Shown in pieces: positions 15,485 to 24,014 of a stretch of 51,170 nt of DNA (position 1 is the first letter of the stretch; each line of letters opens with the position of its first letter). The position numbers and the translations under genes are program-made. The stretch comes from Actinomycetes bacterium (GTDB lineage Bacteria > Actinomycetota > Actinomycetes > Actinomycetales > Demequinaceae), in contig JAEYOR010000055.1 of assembly GCA_023411615.1 (NCBI GenBank), positions 1 to 51,170 of the forward strand, read 5' to 3'. The notes below the pieces were generated by a model, which saw nothing but the letters and a program-made list of their open reading frames with translations, ran no database searches and was not told where the DNA came from.

Positions 15485-15510
15485 GGGGTGGGGTGGGTGG
15501 GGTGGGTGGG
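15485..15510 (+). other. G-quadruplex-type tract at right cassette end
   Basis: Six runs of 3-4 G separated by single T. It directly follows the outer repeat and ends 19 bases before the dnaE stop codon, so it would form the 3' flank of dnaE. It mirrors the left-end tract. Confidence 0.7.
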
Positions 15511-15529
15511 ACGGGGGCCGACGGGGCGG

Positions 15530-18500
15530 TTAGCCCGCTAGGCAGTTGGGGCCGAGCGCTGCTTTGAGGTCTCCATAAAGCGCGGAGGATTTTGCGACAC
15601 GGAACTGGTCACCGAGGCGCATCGTGAGTGGCTTGTCACCACCAGTCAGGATCATCCGCACCTCAACCGGGCCAGGGTGGGACGCGAGGATTCCCTTCAC
15701 CTCTTCCACCAATGGAGGCGTGACGCGACCTGCGGGCACCGTGATCGACACGGGCGTGTTGTCCACCACATTGACGTTGGGGATACGCAACTCCATCGCG
15801 GAGTATTGCAATCCGCCGTCACCACGTTCGCGAGTGCGCACCTTGATCGCCACCACCGCGTCCTCGACAAGGTCGCGCGCAAAGGTGTCGTACGTCTTGG
15901 CGAAGAACGACACCTCGCACTCGCCCGTCATGTCCTCGAGCACCACGAGCGCATAGGCGTTGCCGGATTTTGCGATGCGGCGATCCACACGGGTGATGAG
16001 GCCCGCGAGCACGATCTGCTCGTTGTCGCCGACGCCGTGAGCAGGAGTCGCGTTCAGGATCTGGTGCGTCGCTTCAGAGCGCAGCACGTGGTCGAGTCCT
16101 GAGAGGGGGTGATCGGACACATAAAGCCCGAGCATCTCGCGCTCAAGGTTGAGCAGAGTCTTCTTGTCCCATTCCTCAATCACCGGCACTTGGACGGACA
16201 CTCCTCCGCCAAGGTCAACGTCGCCTCCGAACAAATCGAACTGGCCCGTCGCCTCTTGGCGCTTCACTCCCACTACGGCGTCGACCGCCTGCTCGTGGAT
16301 CGTGTTGAGCGCACGGCGCGTATGGCCAAGCGAGTCAAAAGCCCCCGCCTTCACCAGCGAGTCGATGGTGCGCTTGTTGCACACTGAGGCTGGCACCTTG
16401 TCGAGGAAGTCAGGGAACGACGCGTAACGCCCCTTCTCGTCGCGCGCGCGCCAGATCTCGTTCACCACATTGGTGCCGACGTTGCGCACGGCGGACAGGC
16501 CGAAGCGGATGTCGTCGCCAACAGCCGAGAAATTGGCCTTGGAGTCATTGACGTCCGGCGGGAGCACGGTGATGCCCATGCGACGACATTCGGCCAGGTA
16601 AAGGGCCATCTTGTCTTTGTCGGTCCCCACGGAGGTGAGCAGGGCCGCCATGAACTCGGTGGGATAGTGCGCCTTGAGATACGCCGTCCAGAACGACAGC
16701 ACTCCGTAGGCCGCCGTGTGCGCCTTGTTGAAGGCGTAGTCGGCGAAAGGCACCAGGGTGTCCCACAGCGCCTTGATCGCAGGCTCGGAGTAGCCCCGCT
16801 CGCGCATTCCCGCGCTGAACGGCTCGAACTCCTTCGCAAGGATCTCGGGCTTCTTCTTTCCCATCGCGCGGCGCAACAGGTCTGCCGCTCCCAGCGAGTA
16901 GCCGGCGACAATCTGCGCGATGCGCTGCACCTGCTCCTGATAGACGATCAGACCGTAGGTGACGTCGAGCACCTCCTTGAGCGGCTCCTCAAGCTCAGGG
17001 TGGATGTAGTCGACAGGCTGACGACCGTTCTTGCGCTCCGCATAGTTCGTATGCGAGTTCATGCCCATGGGACCCGGCCGGTACAGCGCGAGCACAGCGG
17101 AGATGTCCTCAAAAGAGTCGGGACGCATCTGGCGCAGCAGCGAACGCATTGCCACACCATCGAGCTGGAACACGCCCAACGTGTCGCCACGGCCGAGAAG
17201 CGCAAACGTCTCGTCGTCCTCCAGTGGGAGGTCTTCGAGAACGAGCGGCTCCTTGCCGTTGCTCACGATGTTGTCGAGAGTGTCGTCAAGAATCGTGAGG
17301 TTGCGCAGGCCGAGGAAGTCCATCTTGACAAGGCCAAGCGACTCGCACGTCGGGTAGTCGAACTGTGTGATGATCGCGCCGTCCTGCTCGCGACGCATGA
17401 TCGGGATGATGTCGATGAGCGGGTCCGACGACATGATGACGCCCGCTGCGTGGACACCCCACTGGCGCTTCAGCCCCTCAAGACCCCGCGCAAGCTCCGT
17501 GACTTCGGCGGCCTCAGGATCAGCATCGATGAGCGCACGGAAGTCGCCGCCTTCGTGGTACCGCTCATGAGCGTGGTCGAACACGCCCGACAGCGGCATG
17601 TCACGGCCCTGAACGGGCTCGGGGTACGCCTTTGTCAGTTGCTCGCCAAGCGCATACGGCTTGCCGAGCACGCGCGCCGCGTCCTTGAGCGCCTGTTTCG
17701 CTTTGATGGTGCCGTACGTGACGATTTGCGCGACTTTGTCTTCGCCGTACTTCTCAGTGACGTACCGGATCACTTCACCACGCCGACGCTCGTCGAAGTC
17801 GATATCGAAGTCCGGCTTTGACTCGCGTTCCGGGTTGAGGAAGCGTTCAAAGTACAGCTGGTGGACGATCGGATCGAGGTCGGTGATGCGCATCGCATAT
17901 GCGGCCATCGATCCTGCTCCCGAGCCGCGCCCAGGGCCTACTCGAATGCCGTTGTCCTTGGCCCACTTGACGAAGTCGGCGACCACAAGGAAGTAACCGG
18001 GGTAGCCCTTGTCGGCAATGACCTCGATTTCAAAGTTCGCGCGTTCCTGAACATGCGCGGGGATCGACTCCCCAAAGCGCTCATGCAAGCCGCGCTGGAC
18101 TTCCTTCACAAACCATGAGTGCTCGTCCTCACCCGGCGGCACCTCATAGCGCGGCATGTAGTCGGCCTTCGTGTTGAAGGACACTTCGCACTGCTCAGCA
18201 ATCGCGAGCGTGTTGGTGAGCGCTTCAGGGTAGTCGCCCCAGATCTTCCACATCTCTTCGGCGGTCTTCACGTAGTAGCCATTGCCACTGAATGCGAAGC
18301 GTTTTCCGCCCTCGTCATACGTCGGCTCACTCAGCACCGACCCGGACTGGACGCACAAGAGCGCCTCATGTGTGTGCGCGTCTTCCTTCGACGTGTAGTG
18401 AAGGTCGTTCGTCGCGACGAGCGGCGCGCCGATGTCCTTTGATATCCGCAAGAGGTCCTCGAACACCCGCTTCTCGATGTCGAGACCGTGGTCCATCAAC

Positions 18501-19066
18501 TCGACATAGAACGAGTCGCGGCCAAAGATATCTTGGAACTCGCGCGCGGCCTTGAGCGCCTCTTCGTACTGCCCGAGGCGCAGACGTGTCTGCACTTCGC
18601 CAGAGGGGCAGCCGGTGGTCGCGATGATGCCTTTCGCGTAGCGCTGCAAGAGGTCTCGGTCCATGCGGGGCTTGTAGAAGTGGCCTTCGAGAGAGGCATA
18701 AGAGCCAAGCCGGAACAGGTTGTGCATGCCAGCGGTGTCTCGTGCCCACATCGTCATGTGGGTGTACGCGCCACCGGAGGAGACGTCATCGCCAGCCTGG
18801 CCCTCTTGGCCCCACTTCACTCGGGTGCGATCAGCACGGGCAGTGCCGGGCGTGAGGTAGGCCTCAAGGCCGATGATGGGCTTCACGCCCGCAGCCGTCG
18901 CCTTCGACCAGAACTCGTATGCACCGAAGAGGTAGCCGTGGTCGGTGGTGGCGATGGCGGGCTGGCCCAGTTCTTGGGTCTTCTTCATGAGGTCGCCGAT
19001 GCGGGCGGCGCCGTCAAGCATCGAGTACTCCGTGTGCACATGGAGGTGGACGAAGTCTCGCGACAT
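15530..19066 (-). CDS. dnaE: DNA polymerase III alpha subunit
   Basis: 1178 residues, the normal DnaE1 length. The N-terminal PHP domain opens with DFVHLHVHTEYSMLDGAARI and has ATTDHGYLFG. The palm has GPGRGSGAGSMAAYAMRITD (~395) and the catalytic aspartates in PDFDIDFDERRRGEVIRYV. Thumb, fingers (GVFQLDGVAMRSLLRQMRPD), a helix-hairpin-helix region and a C-terminal OB fold follow. It is the replicative polymerase core. The start is ATG 19066: homologs begin here, and TAGAAT lies 7 bases upstream with no Shine-Dalgarno, so the mRNA is probably leaderless. It is divergent from hrpA; the cassette lies just behind its stop. Confidence 0.97.
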   Translation of the reverse strand: MSRDFVHLHVHTEYSMLDGAARIGDLMKKTQELGQPAIATTDHGYLFGAYEFWSKATAAGVKPIIGLEAYLTPGTARADRTRVKWGQEGQAGDDVSSGGAYTHMTMWARDTAGMHNLFRLGSYASLEGHFYKPRMDRDLLQRYAKGIIATTGCPSGEVQTRLRLGQYEEALKAAREFQDIFGRDSFYVELMDHGLDIEKRVFEDLLRISKDIGAPLVATNDLHYTSKEDAHTHEALLCVQSGSVLSEPTYDEGGKRFAFSGNGYYVKTAEEMWKIWGDYPEALTNTLAIAEQCEVSFNTKADYMPRYEVPPGEDEHSWFVKEVQRGLHERFGESIPAHVQERANFEIEVIADKGYPGYFLVVADFVKWAKDNGIRVGPGRGSGAGSMAAYAMRITDLDPIVHQLYFERFLNPERESKPDFDIDFDERRRGEVIRYVTEKYGEDKVAQIVTYGTIKAKQALKDAARVLGKPYALGEQLTKAYPEPVQGRDMPLSGVFDHAHERYHEGGDFRALIDADPEAAEVTELARGLEGLKRQWGVHAAGVIMSSDPLIDIIPIMRREQDGAIITQFDYPTCESLGLVKMDFLGLRNLTILDDTLDNIVSNGKEPLVLEDLPLEDDETFALLGRGDTLGVFQLDGVAMRSLLRQMRPDSFEDISAVLALYRPGPMGMNSHTNYAERKNGRQPVDYIHPELEEPLKEVLDVTYGLIVYQEQVQRIAQIVAGYSLGAADLLRRAMGKKKPEILAKEFEPFSAGMRERGYSEPAIKALWDTLVPFADYAFNKAHTAAYGVLSFWTAYLKAHYPTEFMAALLTSVGTDKDKMALYLAECRRMGITVLPPDVNDSKANFSAVGDDIRFGLSAVRNVGTNVVNEIWRARDEKGRYASFPDFLDKVPASVCNKRTIDSLVKAGAFDSLGHTRRALNTIHEQAVDAVVGVKRQEATGQFDLFGGDVDLGGGVSVQVPVIEEWDKKTLLNLEREMLGLYVSDHPLSGLDHVLRSEATHQILNATPAHGVGDNEQIVLAGLITRVDRRIAKSGNAYALVVLEDMTGECEVSFFAKTYDTFARDLVEDAVVAIKVRTRERGDGGLQYSAMELRIPNVNVVDNTPVSITVPAGRVTPPLVEEVKGILASHPGPVEVRMILTGGDKPLTMRLGDQFRVAKSSALYGDLKAALGPNCLAG

Positions 19067-19073
19067 GTCGATG

Positions 19074-19079
19074 ATTCTA
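19074..19079 (-). promoter_or_regulatory. -10 box of leaderless dnaE promoter
   Basis: TAGAAT on the minus strand, 7 bases before the dnaE ATG (19066). It matches the consensus at 5 of 6 positions. It forms one half of the ~100-base divergent dnaE/hrpA promoter region. Confidence 0.55.
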
Positions 19080-19157
19080 GGCCGCTCCTCTGACGCACCG
19101 GACGGCCCCACGTGGCGCGCCGCGCGACACGCCGACACCCCGACTCATCGGCACAGG

Positions 19158-19163
19158 GACAAT
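19158..19163 (+). promoter_or_regulatory. -10 box of leaderless hrpA promoter
   Basis: GACAAT with a 6-base spacer to the GTG at 19170; no ribosome binding site is present. It is the other half of the divergent dnaE/hrpA promoter region. Confidence 0.45.
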
Positions 19164-19169
19164 AGTGCG

Positions 19170-22100
19170 GTGACCTCCACCGCCCGTCCTTCCCAGCGCG
19201 CCCGCGCGGCGCGTAAGGCGGTGACCCTGCCACCCATCACCTATCCCGTCGAGCTTCCCGTCAGCGCACGCCGAGAGGACATCGCGCGCGCGATCGCCGA
19301 GCACCAGGTGGTGATCGTCGCGGGCGAGACGGGTTCTGGAAAGACCACGCAGCTTCCCAAGATCGCGCTTGAGCTCGGTCGGGGCCGTGCGGGACAAATC
19401 GGCCACACCCAGCCCCGCCGCATCGCCGCTCGCTCTGTCGCGGAGAGAATCGCGGAAGAACTCGGCACCAGGCTCGGCGATGTCGTCGGTTACCAGGTGC
19501 GATTCATCGACGAATCAAGCGATCACACTCTCGTCAAGGTGATGACGGATGGCATCCTGCTTGCCCAGATCCAGCGCGACCCGGACCTGCGCGCCTACGA
19601 CACCCTCATCATCGACGAGGCCCACGAGCGCTCCCTCAACATCGACGTGCTGCTCGGCTATCTCACGCGCCTCCTCCCCCGCCGCCCTGACCTCAAGGTC
19701 ATCATCACGTCGGCCACGATCGACACGGACCGCTTCGCGCGTCACTTCGCGCCCGGCGGCCCGGCGGCTCCTGATGACGCCGACGCTCAACTCGCCCCGG
19801 TGGTCGAGGTGACCGGCCGCACCTATCCGGTCGAGATCCGTTACCGCCCGCTCAGCGGAGACAGCAAGGATGACGATCTCGACCTCTCAAGCGGCATCGT
19901 CGCGGCATGCGATGAGCTGATGGCGGAGGGCCCAGGCGACATCCTCGTGTTCTTAAGCGGTGAGCGCGAGATTCGCGATGCGGCCGACGCTCTGGCCGGG
20001 CACCTGGGGCCGCGCGTGCGGGATGCGAAGCACCCCCGTGCAGTGGAACTGCTGCCGCTGTACAGCCGGCTCAGTGCGGCGGAGCAACACCGCGTATTTG
20101 AACGTCACAGCACCCGCCGGATCGTGCTCGCGACGAATGTGGCAGAGACTTCGCTGACGGTCCCCGGCATCCACTACGTGGTGGACCCCGGCACCGCGCG
20201 CATCAGCCGCTATTCGAAGGCGACGAAGGTTCAGCGTCTGCCCATTGAGCCGGTCTCTCAAGCGAGCGCCAACCAGCGTGCGGGCCGTGCTGGCCGCCTC
20301 GCGGACGGCATCGCGATCCGCCTTTACGACAAGGAGGACTACGAGGGCCGCCCCGCTTTCACGGAACCGGAGATCCTCCGTACGTCTCTCGCGTCCGTGC
20401 TCCTTCAGATGATCTCGGCTGGCGTCGTTTCCTCCGCCGACGATGTCGCCTCCTTCCCCTTCATCGAGCCGCCGGACACGCGGGCGATCCGCGACGGTCT
20501 GCAACTTCTCGCGGACCTTGGCGCCGTCAGACAAAAAGGCGGGAGGACGCAGCTCACCGAGGTTGGGCGCAAGATCGCCCGCCTTCCCATCGATCCTCGC
20601 CAGGCGCGCATGATCATTGAGGGCGCGAAGCGCGGGGTTGCCTACGAAGCGATGATCATCGCGGCAGCCCTGTCGATTCAGGACATCCGCGAGCGCCCGC
20701 AGGAGCGTCGGGACGAGGCGGACCTCCTGCATCGCCGCTTCGCCACCCCCACGTCGGACCTGCTTGCCTACCTCAATCTCTGGTCGTACCTGCGCTCTCT
20801 GCAGAAGGAGCTTTCCGGCACCGCCTTCCGCAAGCGCGTGCGCGCGGAGTTCATTCATTACCTCCGCATGCGTGAATGGCAGGACCTCGTTCAACAGCTC
20901 CGCCAGGCCGCCAAGCAGATCGGCATCTCAGTCAAACCCCGCCGCCCCGACGCGATTGAGGGAGAAGGAACGTCGATCCATCACGCATGGGATGAGGAGG
21001 CGGTCCACCGCGCCATCCTTGCGGGCCTCCTCACCCAGATCGGCCAGCAAGAGGCCCTCGAGGTGCGCGCCTCCGACTTCGCTCATCTGCGTGGAGAGGC
21101 GCGTCAAGCGGCGATCCGCAAGGCGCGCAAGCGTTCAGCGAATGAGTACCTTGGCACGCGCGGGGCGCGCTTTGCGATCCAACTGAGTTCACCGTTGTCG
21201 AAGAAGCCGCCGGAATTCGTCATGGCGGCGGAGCTTGTCGAGACAAACCGGCTGTGGGCACGCGGCGTCGCCCGTATCGACCCTGCCTGGGTCGAGGAGC
21301 TTGCGGGTGATCGCGCAAAACGCCAGTATTCCGAGCCGCGCTGGTCAGCGTCAACGGGTGCGGCTGTGGCAACTGAACGCGTCACCCTCTATGGGGTGCC
21401 GATCGTGACGGACCGGCAGGTGTTGTGGGGGCGCATCAATCGCGAGGAGGCTCGCGATCTGTTCATCCGCCACGCCCTCGTCCAGGGCGAATGGCGCACA
21501 CATCATGCGTTCTGGAAGGCGAATCAACGGGCGCTTGCCGATGCGGAGGAGCTGCAGGCACGCCAGCGCACTCCTGGGCTTGTCGCCACGGACGACGACG
21601 TGTTCGACTTCTACGACGAGCGCATTCCCGAGCACGTCATCTCGACCCAGCATTTCGACCGCTGGTGGAAGGAAGCGCGGCGCACCGACCCCGACCTTCT
21701 CACGCTGTCTCGCGAGGACGTGCTCCCCGATGCCCCGACGGTCGACCCGTCGCTCTTCCCCGACACGTGGCCGCAGGGCGACCTGCGCCTGCCCCTCACC
21801 TACCAGTTCGAACCCGGGGCCGATGCCGACGGCATCACTGTTCACATCCCCCTTGCGGTGTTGCCACGCGTGGTGCCCGACGGCTTCGACTGGCTTGTTC
21901 CAGGCCTGCTTGACGACCTCACGACAGCGACGATCAAGGCGCTGCCCAAGGCAGTGCGGCGCCTGCTGGTGCCCGCGCCCGACGTTGCCCGCGACATCGT
22001 CGCGTGGCTCACCGCGAATGGGCCGCAGTGGGAAGAGCGCGCACTGTCGGGAGAAGGCAGCGAGCCCTTCCGTGACGCCTTCACCCGGGCTGTGCGCCAT

Positions 22101-23273
22101 CTTCGAGACGTGACGATCCCGGCGGACGCGTGGGATGGCGTGGAGGATCGCCTGCCTTCCCATGTGCGCATCACTTTCAGGGCTGTCGAGCACGTGGGCA
22201 AGCGTGAACGCGTCATCGATGAGTCAACCTCTCTGCTTGCGCTTCAGCGCGCGCTCGCGACGCAGACGGAGGCCGCGGTGCGCCGCGCCGTCACCTCCGC
22301 CATCTCCCCCAAACCGGCCGACGCTGCCCCCTCTCCCGCCTCTGTCGCGGCCGCGCGTGCGGGAGCGCTTGTGGAGGAGGCGGGGCTCACCACGTGGCCA
22401 TCCGCCCCCGCCGCGCGGGTGCTTGCCTCGGTCGTCGAAACCGATGTGGGCGGGGGCGTCATCGTGCGCGGCTATCCCGCGATCGTGGAAGAGGGCGACG
22501 GGGTCAAAGCGGGTGCGGCTGTGCGCATCTTGCCGTCCGAACACGGTCGCGATGCCGCACACGCGCGCGGAGTGACCCGGTTGCTCGCTCTCGACGCGGG
22601 TCTCCAGGTCAAGCGCATCACGAGCCGCTGGAGCGGTCACGAGGCCCTTGTTCTCGCGTCGTCCTCTTATCCGTCAACCGAGGCCCTTGTTGCCGATCTT
22701 CAGGTCGCCGCCGTGCGCTCCCTCATTGCGGATGCGGCTCACATTCGTGATGCCGATTCGTACGCATCCGCTCGCGAGAAGGTCCGCACGCGCATTGAAG
22801 ACAGCGTCTACGCGTACGTCACGGCGCTCTTGCCCGTGCTTGAGGCCGCACGGGCCCTTGACACGCAGGTGCGGGCCTCGACGTCGATGGCACTCCTTCA
22901 AACGCTGTCGCAGATCAGAGCCCAGACCGCCGCACTCGTGGGTCCTGGATTCATCGCCCACACCCCACCCGAACGACTCCGCCACCTCGTGCGCTACCTC
23001 AAGGCAGCGTCGGCCCGGCTCGACAAGGCCATTGAGAACCCTGGACGCGATACTGAACTCGCCTGGAGGGTCGCAGAGATCATGTCCGAGTACGAAGCCA
23101 CGCAGTCACGCCACGCGCAGAGCCGCCCAAACGCGGAACGCGAAGCGGCGCTCACCGCCATCGGCTGGATGATCGAGGAGTACCGCGTGTCGCTTTTTGC
23201 CCAGCACGTGGGCACCGATGGGCCAATCTCGGACAAACGCATTCGGGCCGCGCTCGCCGCAATCCCGCAGTAG
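19170..23273 (+). CDS. hrpA: ATP-dependent RNA helicase HrpA
   Basis: 1367 residues, the usual size of HrpA. Walker A is VIVAGETGSGKTTQLPKIA (~50), the DEAH box IIDEAHERSLNIDVLLGYL, motif III TSATID, and motif VI NQRAGRAGRLADG. HA2 and OB domains follow, then the long DUF3418-type C-terminal half (RRLLVPAPDVARDIVAW). It unwinds RNA; in E. coli HrpA rescues stalled ribosomes, a role not testable here. The start GTG 19170 is chosen because homology begins here and GACAAT lies 6 bases upstream; a frame extended to 18945 would run antisense through dnaE. Confidence 0.95.
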   Translation: MTSTARPSQRARAARKAVTLPPITYPVELPVSARREDIARAIAEHQVVIVAGETGSGKTTQLPKIALELGRGRAGQIGHTQPRRIAARSVAERIAEELGTRLGDVVGYQVRFIDESSDHTLVKVMTDGILLAQIQRDPDLRAYDTLIIDEAHERSLNIDVLLGYLTRLLPRRPDLKVIITSATIDTDRFARHFAPGGPAAPDDADAQLAPVVEVTGRTYPVEIRYRPLSGDSKDDDLDLSSGIVAACDELMAEGPGDILVFLSGEREIRDAADALAGHLGPRVRDAKHPRAVELLPLYSRLSAAEQHRVFERHSTRRIVLATNVAETSLTVPGIHYVVDPGTARISRYSKATKVQRLPIEPVSQASANQRAGRAGRLADGIAIRLYDKEDYEGRPAFTEPEILRTSLASVLLQMISAGVVSSADDVASFPFIEPPDTRAIRDGLQLLADLGAVRQKGGRTQLTEVGRKIARLPIDPRQARMIIEGAKRGVAYEAMIIAAALSIQDIRERPQERRDEADLLHRRFATPTSDLLAYLNLWSYLRSLQKELSGTAFRKRVRAEFIHYLRMREWQDLVQQLRQAAKQIGISVKPRRPDAIEGEGTSIHHAWDEEAVHRAILAGLLTQIGQQEALEVRASDFAHLRGEARQAAIRKARKRSANEYLGTRGARFAIQLSSPLSKKPPEFVMAAELVETNRLWARGVARIDPAWVEELAGDRAKRQYSEPRWSASTGAAVATERVTLYGVPIVTDRQVLWGRINREEARDLFIRHALVQGEWRTHHAFWKANQRALADAEELQARQRTPGLVATDDDVFDFYDERIPEHVISTQHFDRWWKEARRTDPDLLTLSREDVLPDAPTVDPSLFPDTWPQGDLRLPLTYQFEPGADADGITVHIPLAVLPRVVPDGFDWLVPGLLDDLTTATIKALPKAVRRLLVPAPDVARDIVAWLTANGPQWEERALSGEGSEPFRDAFTRAVRHLRDVTIPADAWDGVEDRLPSHVRITFRAVEHVGKRERVIDESTSLLALQRALATQTEAAVRRAVTSAISPKPADAAPSPASVAAARAGALVEEAGLTTWPSAPAARVLASVVETDVGGGVIVRGYPAIVEEGDGVKAGAAVRILPSEHGRDAAHARGVTRLLALDAGLQVKRITSRWSGHEALVLASSSYPSTEALVADLQVAAVRSLIADAAHIRDADSYASAREKVRTRIEDSVYAYVTALLPVLEAARALDTQVRASTSMALLQTLSQIRAQTAALVGPGFIAHTPPERLRHLVRYLKAASARLDKAIENPGRDTELAWRVAEIMSEYEATQSRHAQSRPNAEREAALTAIGWMIEEYRVSLFAQHVGTDGPISDKRIRAALAAIPQ

Positions 23274-23339
23274 CCCGCGCCGGGAACCTGCCCGATGTAA
23301 GGTCCACTCAAGAGGCAACGAGGCGAGAGGGGAGGTGCG

Positions 23340-23918
23340 GTGCCCAAGATCGATGCCGCAACTGTGGCCGAGCACCGCGCCCAGCGCGAAGCCGCTTTGC
23401 TCGCCGCCGCCACCGAGTTGCTGCGGGAACACCCGGGTATCGCCCCCAGTCTGGGCGACGTCGGTGTGCGAGCCGGGCTGTCGAGATCGGCGGTGTATCA
23501 CTACTTCGATTCGCGCGAACACCTCGTCGAAGCCGTGATGGAAGAGACGTTCCCCCGGTGGGAAGCCCGATTCGCCCGCGCTTTTGACAACGCGGGAAGT
23601 CCGCTCGAGGTCATCCACGCGTACGTCAGCGAAAATGTCACGATGGTCTCCGAAGGCGAGCATGCCTTTGCGCTCACCTTGATGCGCGTGGCGCCGGGAG
23701 AGAGCCTTGGCACTCGTTCGGCCCAGTTCCACCAACGCCTTGCTGAGCCATTGCTCGACGCACTCACGGCTGCCGGTGACCCGCACCCAGTGATCACCGC
23801 CGAACTCATCAATGCGATGGTGCGGTCCGCTACCCATCTCGTGGAAGCGGGCGAGCCTCACACCACCGTGATCGACGCGATTATGTCGATCGTGAAGGGG
23901 CGATTCGCCGCCCGATGA
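23340..23918 (+). CDS. TetR-family transcriptional regulator
   Basis: 192 residues. The N-terminal helix-turn-helix (~15-60) reads LLAAATELLREHPG, then LGDVGVRAGLSRSAVYHYFD, a standard TetR DNA-binding domain. The C-terminal helical domain binds an unknown ligand. The start is GTG 23340 behind AGGGGAGG. It is 96 bases upstream of an ABC exporter on the same strand, and a CAACA/TGTTG palindrome lies in that gap, so it probably represses the exporter and perhaps itself. Confidence 0.9.
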   Translation: MPKIDAATVAEHRAQREAALLAAATELLREHPGIAPSLGDVGVRAGLSRSAVYHYFDSREHLVEAVMEETFPRWEARFARAFDNAGSPLEVIHAYVSENVTMVSEGEHAFALTLMRVAPGESLGTRSAQFHQRLAEPLLDALTAAGDPHPVITAELINAMVRSATHLVEAGEPHTTVIDAIMSIVKGRFAAR

Positions 23919-23946
23919 GGCGCGCACTTGCACCGAGCGTTTTTAT

Positions 23947-23959
23947 CAACATAGTGTTG
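23947..23959. promoter_or_regulatory. Candidate TetR operator (CAACA-N3-TGTTG)
   Basis: A perfect 5-bp palindrome with a 3-base centre, 55 bases before the ABC permease start and 28 bases after the tetR stop. A second overlapping inverted repeat (GTTGG-N8-CCAAC, 23956-23973) follows. Position and form fit an operator; binding is inferred. Confidence 0.45.
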
Positions 23960-24014
23960 GCAAGTCTCCCAACGGGTTCCCCGAATCGCGTTGACCTCTC
24001 AATGAAGGTGGAGC

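Larger units (their letters stand above)
14301..15510. mobile_element. Putative single-gene cassette with inverted repeat ends
   Basis: About 1.2 kb between hisD and dnaE. From outside in, each end has a run of G-tracts (G-rich strand pointing outwards), then copies of a ~22-base motif at 41-42-base spacing, in opposite orientation at the two ends. The inner 36 bases (14361-14396 against 15449-15484) match at 34 of 36 positions as an inverted repeat. Inside is one gene for a DUF559/Vsr-like nuclease. No transposase and no clear target duplication are seen. It may be a minimal mobile element or a repeat/nuclease pair in the manner of REP-RAYT. Mobility is an inference. Confidence 0.45.

Noticed and set aside
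14281..15540. Target-site duplication around the cassette
   Set aside because: I compared the bases outside the two G-tracts and found no convincing direct repeat; short shared letters such as TAG are not significant.
16667..17821. A 384-codon open frame on the plus strand inside dnaE
   Set aside because: Antisense to the conserved polymerase palm and fingers regions; no ribosome site or domain.
18945..23273. HrpA with a 75-residue N-terminal extension
   Set aside because: The extension would be antisense to the dnaE start. The GTG at 19170 has a -10 box at leaderless distance.
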